DNA of 64,000 nt from Calamus simplicifolius (lineage: Eukaryota > Streptophyta > Magnoliopsida > Arecales > Arecaceae): the NCBI GenBank assembly GCA_900491605.1, contig UESW01004076.1:251231-315230 (forward strand), given 5' to 3'. The translations under genes were made by a program, and so were the position numbers. Positions 60,903-64,000 of this stretch are shown here, piece after piece. The first letter of the stretch is position 1; the number at the start of each line of letters is the position of its first letter. Under the pieces are notes generated by a model that did no database searches, was not told the DNA's origin, and worked only from the letters and a program-made list of their open reading frames with translations.

Positions 60903-63822
60903 TTAAAGGCCAGGAACCACATCAGTTCTAGAGGAACCCTCGGTTACATCCGTGGAGGTGTGACTAGATTCGCCTTTCTCTAATGCCTTTGCCCCTTCAG
61001 CGGCAGTTTGCGATCGTCCTTCAGAAGCTGCGCTTCGCTGGGACCCAGGGCGGCACCAGGATCGTATCAGAGACGTCGACATATTCATCCTCATCTTCTC
61101 CTTCGGACTCACCGGCATCAGGAGCTTCAGTATCTAGAAAAGAGAGATCCCATTCCGGGTGCTCACTGGATATCTTGTCTTTGCACTCTTCCATTCCAAG
61201 TTGGAAGGCGTCAACGCCGATTGCGTCCTGTTCCCCCTTGAGTATGGCGAGCTGCACTTAGCCTTAGCAACTTGCTTCTCAGCCTCCGCAACTTGAGCCC
61301 GCAGAATAACGTTTTGCTCCTCGAACTCGCTGGCCCGCACCTCGAGTTCTGAGCTCTTATTGCGGCTAGACACGAGCTCGCCTTGGAGAGCCCGATTCTC
61401 CATCTTAATTTTGCCATCTGCAAAACCGAAATCAGTCGGCATCACAAGAGACCAACAAAAGAAGCTAAGAAGGGGGGATGAGATCGTACCTCCTCCTCTT
61501 GTCTGGCCAACCTCTTGGTCAGCTCCTCGGCCTCACCCTTGGCCATTGTTCTATCAGCTCCAACCAGCTCGACCCTCTCCTGGAGAACATTAATCCTCGA
61601 CTGTTTGGCTTCGACCTCACCTCGGGCTTGGGATAGCTCGTTGCTCACCCGGGCCATCATCCCTTGGTGCCATTTAGCGCCGGCCCTTAAGTCGGCGATT
61701 TCGTCATCGCGCCGCTTCAGTTTCTCCTCTACCTAGCATTCTGGTCAGGCGCTTTCTCTCGTCGGCAGCTTCCCTTCCCAGCCGACCCAAACTCTCACTA
61801 TGTTCCCGTCGCATCGCCTTCACCTCCTCGGAATGTTTTGACTCAACTCTGGCCAGCTCCAGGCACGCGTCCTCATTCTTCGCCAGGAGTCCCTGCAACT
61901 CCTCCACTTGCATTTTGCTTGGACACTTCGGCTAGAGCAGCCTGATACGACGCCTTCATCCCCTCCAAACCTCTGTTGCTAATGGCCAGAAGTTCCTCGA
62001 ACTTCTCGGACACCTTTACTCGCGATTGAAGTTCAGCGTTGTCTCTCCTGGCCTGAATGCTGGCCCCCGTCGCCAAACTCAGACGCCAGCACATCGCCCG
62101 AGAAAGCAAGACACTCTGCAGGACAAAAGATGAGTAAAAATCCACAATTAGGTCAATCAGAAAGCATCCACCACCCAAGAGCGGTGACTCACCCGAGAGG
62201 CGTAGGCCTGCATCATCTTCATGAGGGTCGGATTGTTAATATCGGGGAGAAGGTGGATACTCTCGGCCACTCCCTGCTGCCCAAACGTGGCATCGACCAA
62301 CTCCAGATCCGCAAACTTGTCCGCCGAAGGATCCGCTCCCGGATACAAGGCCGACCTCATCAAGGCAGAAAACGCCTCCTCACACCAGCATTCGAGCTAC
62401 TGGGCTGACCATCTCCGCCCGAGGAACCACCTGGGGGACCTCCAGCTGAGAGGCCTTCAACCTCCCAGCCTCTTCTATCAGAGCCCTAGCCTGGGTTTCT
62501 TCGGACAATTCGGCCAGCCCAAGCGCCAGCCTCCCCAAAATCCTTTTCGAAGGAGTCCCCATTGCTGGGACTCTCACCTTGCTGCGCTTCTTCCGACCCG
62601 TCCTTTCCGGTCATAACCACCTGCGTCTCCTCCGCAGGCTCTTCTGAGGCCTCTGTCTGGCCTATTTCTTGACCCGCTACGGGCGGCCCAGCATCGCTAC
62701 TCCTGGACTCCTCCCGAACCTCTTCACCAGCGGCATCTCCCCCTTGCTCCCCCATTGGAGTCGGTAGCAGCCCCGCGGAGGCGGAAGGCCCCCAGGAACG
62801 ACCGCTTCCGTCGGATCCGTCGCCGGTTCCTCTTTCATAGGGGATGCACCAGACGAGCCAACGGAGTCTCATCTGAACTATCCGATATCTCCAATACGGG
62901 AGGACAAGGGATCGCGGCTATCCTCCCTGGATCCTCCTTCGCCCCCGGCGCTCCTATCATGACCGCTCCGGCGTCCGCGAGCTCCTTGAGGAGGTGAGCC
63001 CTTTTCTCGGGCCTGCCACTATCACACCGCTGCTCTCCCCTGGGCGCTTGCCTCTCTTCCTCTTGGCGAGGCTCGACAATGCCGACCCCTTGGCTGTAAG
63101 AACGGAACATATGCGATTAAATCCAAACACGTTCGTCGGGGTAACACGCAGTGGAGAAAGTAAAAGGGAGGACTCACCTTGCGGGTCCAGGGGGCTAAGC
63201 CCGGCGGTGAAGAGGGCCCCCTCCGATAACAGATCGTTGGCCGAAAACACTTGGCCATTGCGAGGACATCCAAATCTCTCTCCTCCTGCTCTGACAAAAC
63301 CGGATGCACCTCCGCATCCCGGACAAAGTTTCCCCATTTCCGTGGGAAGTCGGAACCAATATTCCATCGGCGATACGAACCGACTCTTCCATCCCTTTAT
63401 AGAGGACGGCTTATCCACAATCACGTTAAAGGACCTTCGAGGTCCAATATATGGCCACTCCGATTTCCTCCGGGTATCAGATGATAACAAGCACGGAAAA
63501 GAGGGAGAGTGGCGGCAATCCGAATTTGGTGGCACATTGAGATAAATCCGATGATGCTCCGCCAGCTGTTTGGGGCCACCATCGTCGGACAGATGTTATA
63601 ATGAGTCATGATCTCCTTCACCAAGGGATGGAAAGGAAAACGGAAGCCTGCTTTCAAGCTGTCTTCATAAACGAAGACCCCGCTCTCCAGATCCCGCGAG
63701 ACCCTATGTCCAGGCTCCGGCACTCGCAGGACGACATCTGGGGGCATGCCATACCACTGATGAATCCTTCCCACATCCTCAGCAACAATCTCCGAAGTTA
63801 CGTCGTCGGGGCTCATCGTCAT
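60903..63822 (-). pseudogene. Antisense gypsy-type ORF (Transposase_28-like N-terminus, long coiled coil), spliced, broken
   Basis: Read on the minus strand, the ATG at 63822 starts MTMSPDDVTSEIVAEDVGRI. The next ~130 residues, with ESGVFVYEDSLKAGFRFPFH and APNSWRSIIGFI, match the 'putative gypsy type transposon' (Transposase_28) pattern. Introns are visible: GTGAGTCC...TTACAG at about 63177-63094, a CCTGCAG acceptor at about 62116, and GTACGATC...TTGCAG at about 61489-61420. After an acidic, Ser/Pro-rich middle (62400-63000) comes a long coiled coil (about 61260-62070). The end is at 60903-60905. Frame shifts near 63465 and 63325 break this copy. The role is unknown; such antisense genes are known in Tat elements. 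It could also be the remnant of a host-derived gene taken up by the element. Confidence 0.7.
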
Positions 63823-63908
63823 CTTAGCCAAGAAAAGCACCAGGCAAAACGGTGAGCGTTGCGAGGGGGGAGACTCTTCAAGAAACAGAACGAGAGAATG
63901 CAAACACA

Positions 63909-63917
63909 TATTTATAG
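63909..63917 (-). promoter_or_regulatory. TATA box for the large antisense gene
   Basis: CTATAAATA on the minus strand (context CCACACTATAAATATGTG), about 87 bp upstream of the ATG at 63822, followed by a pyrimidine-rich leader. Confidence 0.6.
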
Positions 63918-64000
63918 TGTGGCTATCGCTTTGCTTCCCCGCTAAGGAAGCCACCTTGAGAAGATGAGGTGCCTCGTCCGAGGCATCCGGAACCGCCTCG

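Larger units (their letters stand above)
49449..64000 (+). mobile_element. Large Tat-lineage Ty3/gypsy retrotransposon, 3' LTR beyond the window
   Basis: In order: 5' LTR, primer-binding site, gag, protease, reverse transcriptase with RNase H, a second (archaeal-type) RNase H, integrase with GPY/F end, then more than 7.9 kb of post-integrase sequence with tandem arrays and antisense ORFs. Two RNase H domains and extra ORFs after integrase are hallmarks of the Tat lineage (Retand/Ogre relatives). No sequence like the 5' LTR recurs before 64000, so the 3' end is outside. That the antisense ORFs belong to the same element, and not to a nested one, is inference. Confidence 0.8.

Noticed and set aside
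1..64000. tRNA, rRNA or other structured RNA genes
   Set aside because: None was recognised on reading; a covariance-model scan was not possible here.

Overview
This is nuclear DNA of a flowering plant. Genes have GT-AG introns, and most of the window is layered plant transposable elements (Copia, Ty3/gypsy, L1- and RTE-type LINEs, CACTA and Mutator-like elements). The repeat mix (a Sirevirus-like LTR with GAGTCGACTC palindromes, RTE copies with TTGAG tails, a Tat-type gypsy element) fits a monocot, perhaps a palm; the species is an inference and not settled by the sequence.

Layout. 1-2832: a leucine-rich-repeat receptor-like protein gene, broken in its 5' part with an open 3' part. 4406-5794: a solo Sirevirus-type LTR with a perfect 5-bp target duplication. 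7338-9926: a complete non-autonomous CACTA element with a GATC-rich internal satellite. About 12000-17958: a broken L1-type LINE with a terminal RNase H domain. 20074-20368: a second solo LTR with a perfect 5-bp target duplication. 23590-28485: a ~211-bp tandem satellite invaded by an RTE LINE that was then co-amplified. 28513-33285: a decayed Copia element on the minus strand, whose 5' LTR is cut by a CACTA-like element (33286-34783). 34784-43016: a Mutator-like element with long terminal inverted repeats, a broken MuDR-type transposase gene (+) and a convergent plant-mobile-domain gene (-), with an N and a partial transposase duplication between them.

43808-48197: the only intact host gene seen, a 13-exon carotenoid cleavage dioxygenase of 640 codons with all four iron-binding histidines. 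From about 49449 to beyond the end: a very large Tat-lineage Ty3/gypsy retrotransposon (5' LTR, PBS, broken gag-pol with two RNase H domains, integrase). Its long region after integrase holds hairpin-based tandem arrays and up to three antisense transcription units, each with its own TATA box. The 3' LTR is not in the window.

The most interesting points are the transposon-carried accessory genes (plant mobile domain gene in the MULE; antisense gypsy-type ORFs in the Tat element), and the repeated use of short perfect hairpins as the building block of unrelated tandem arrays, including one array where the two monomer types differ by a compensatory stem change.
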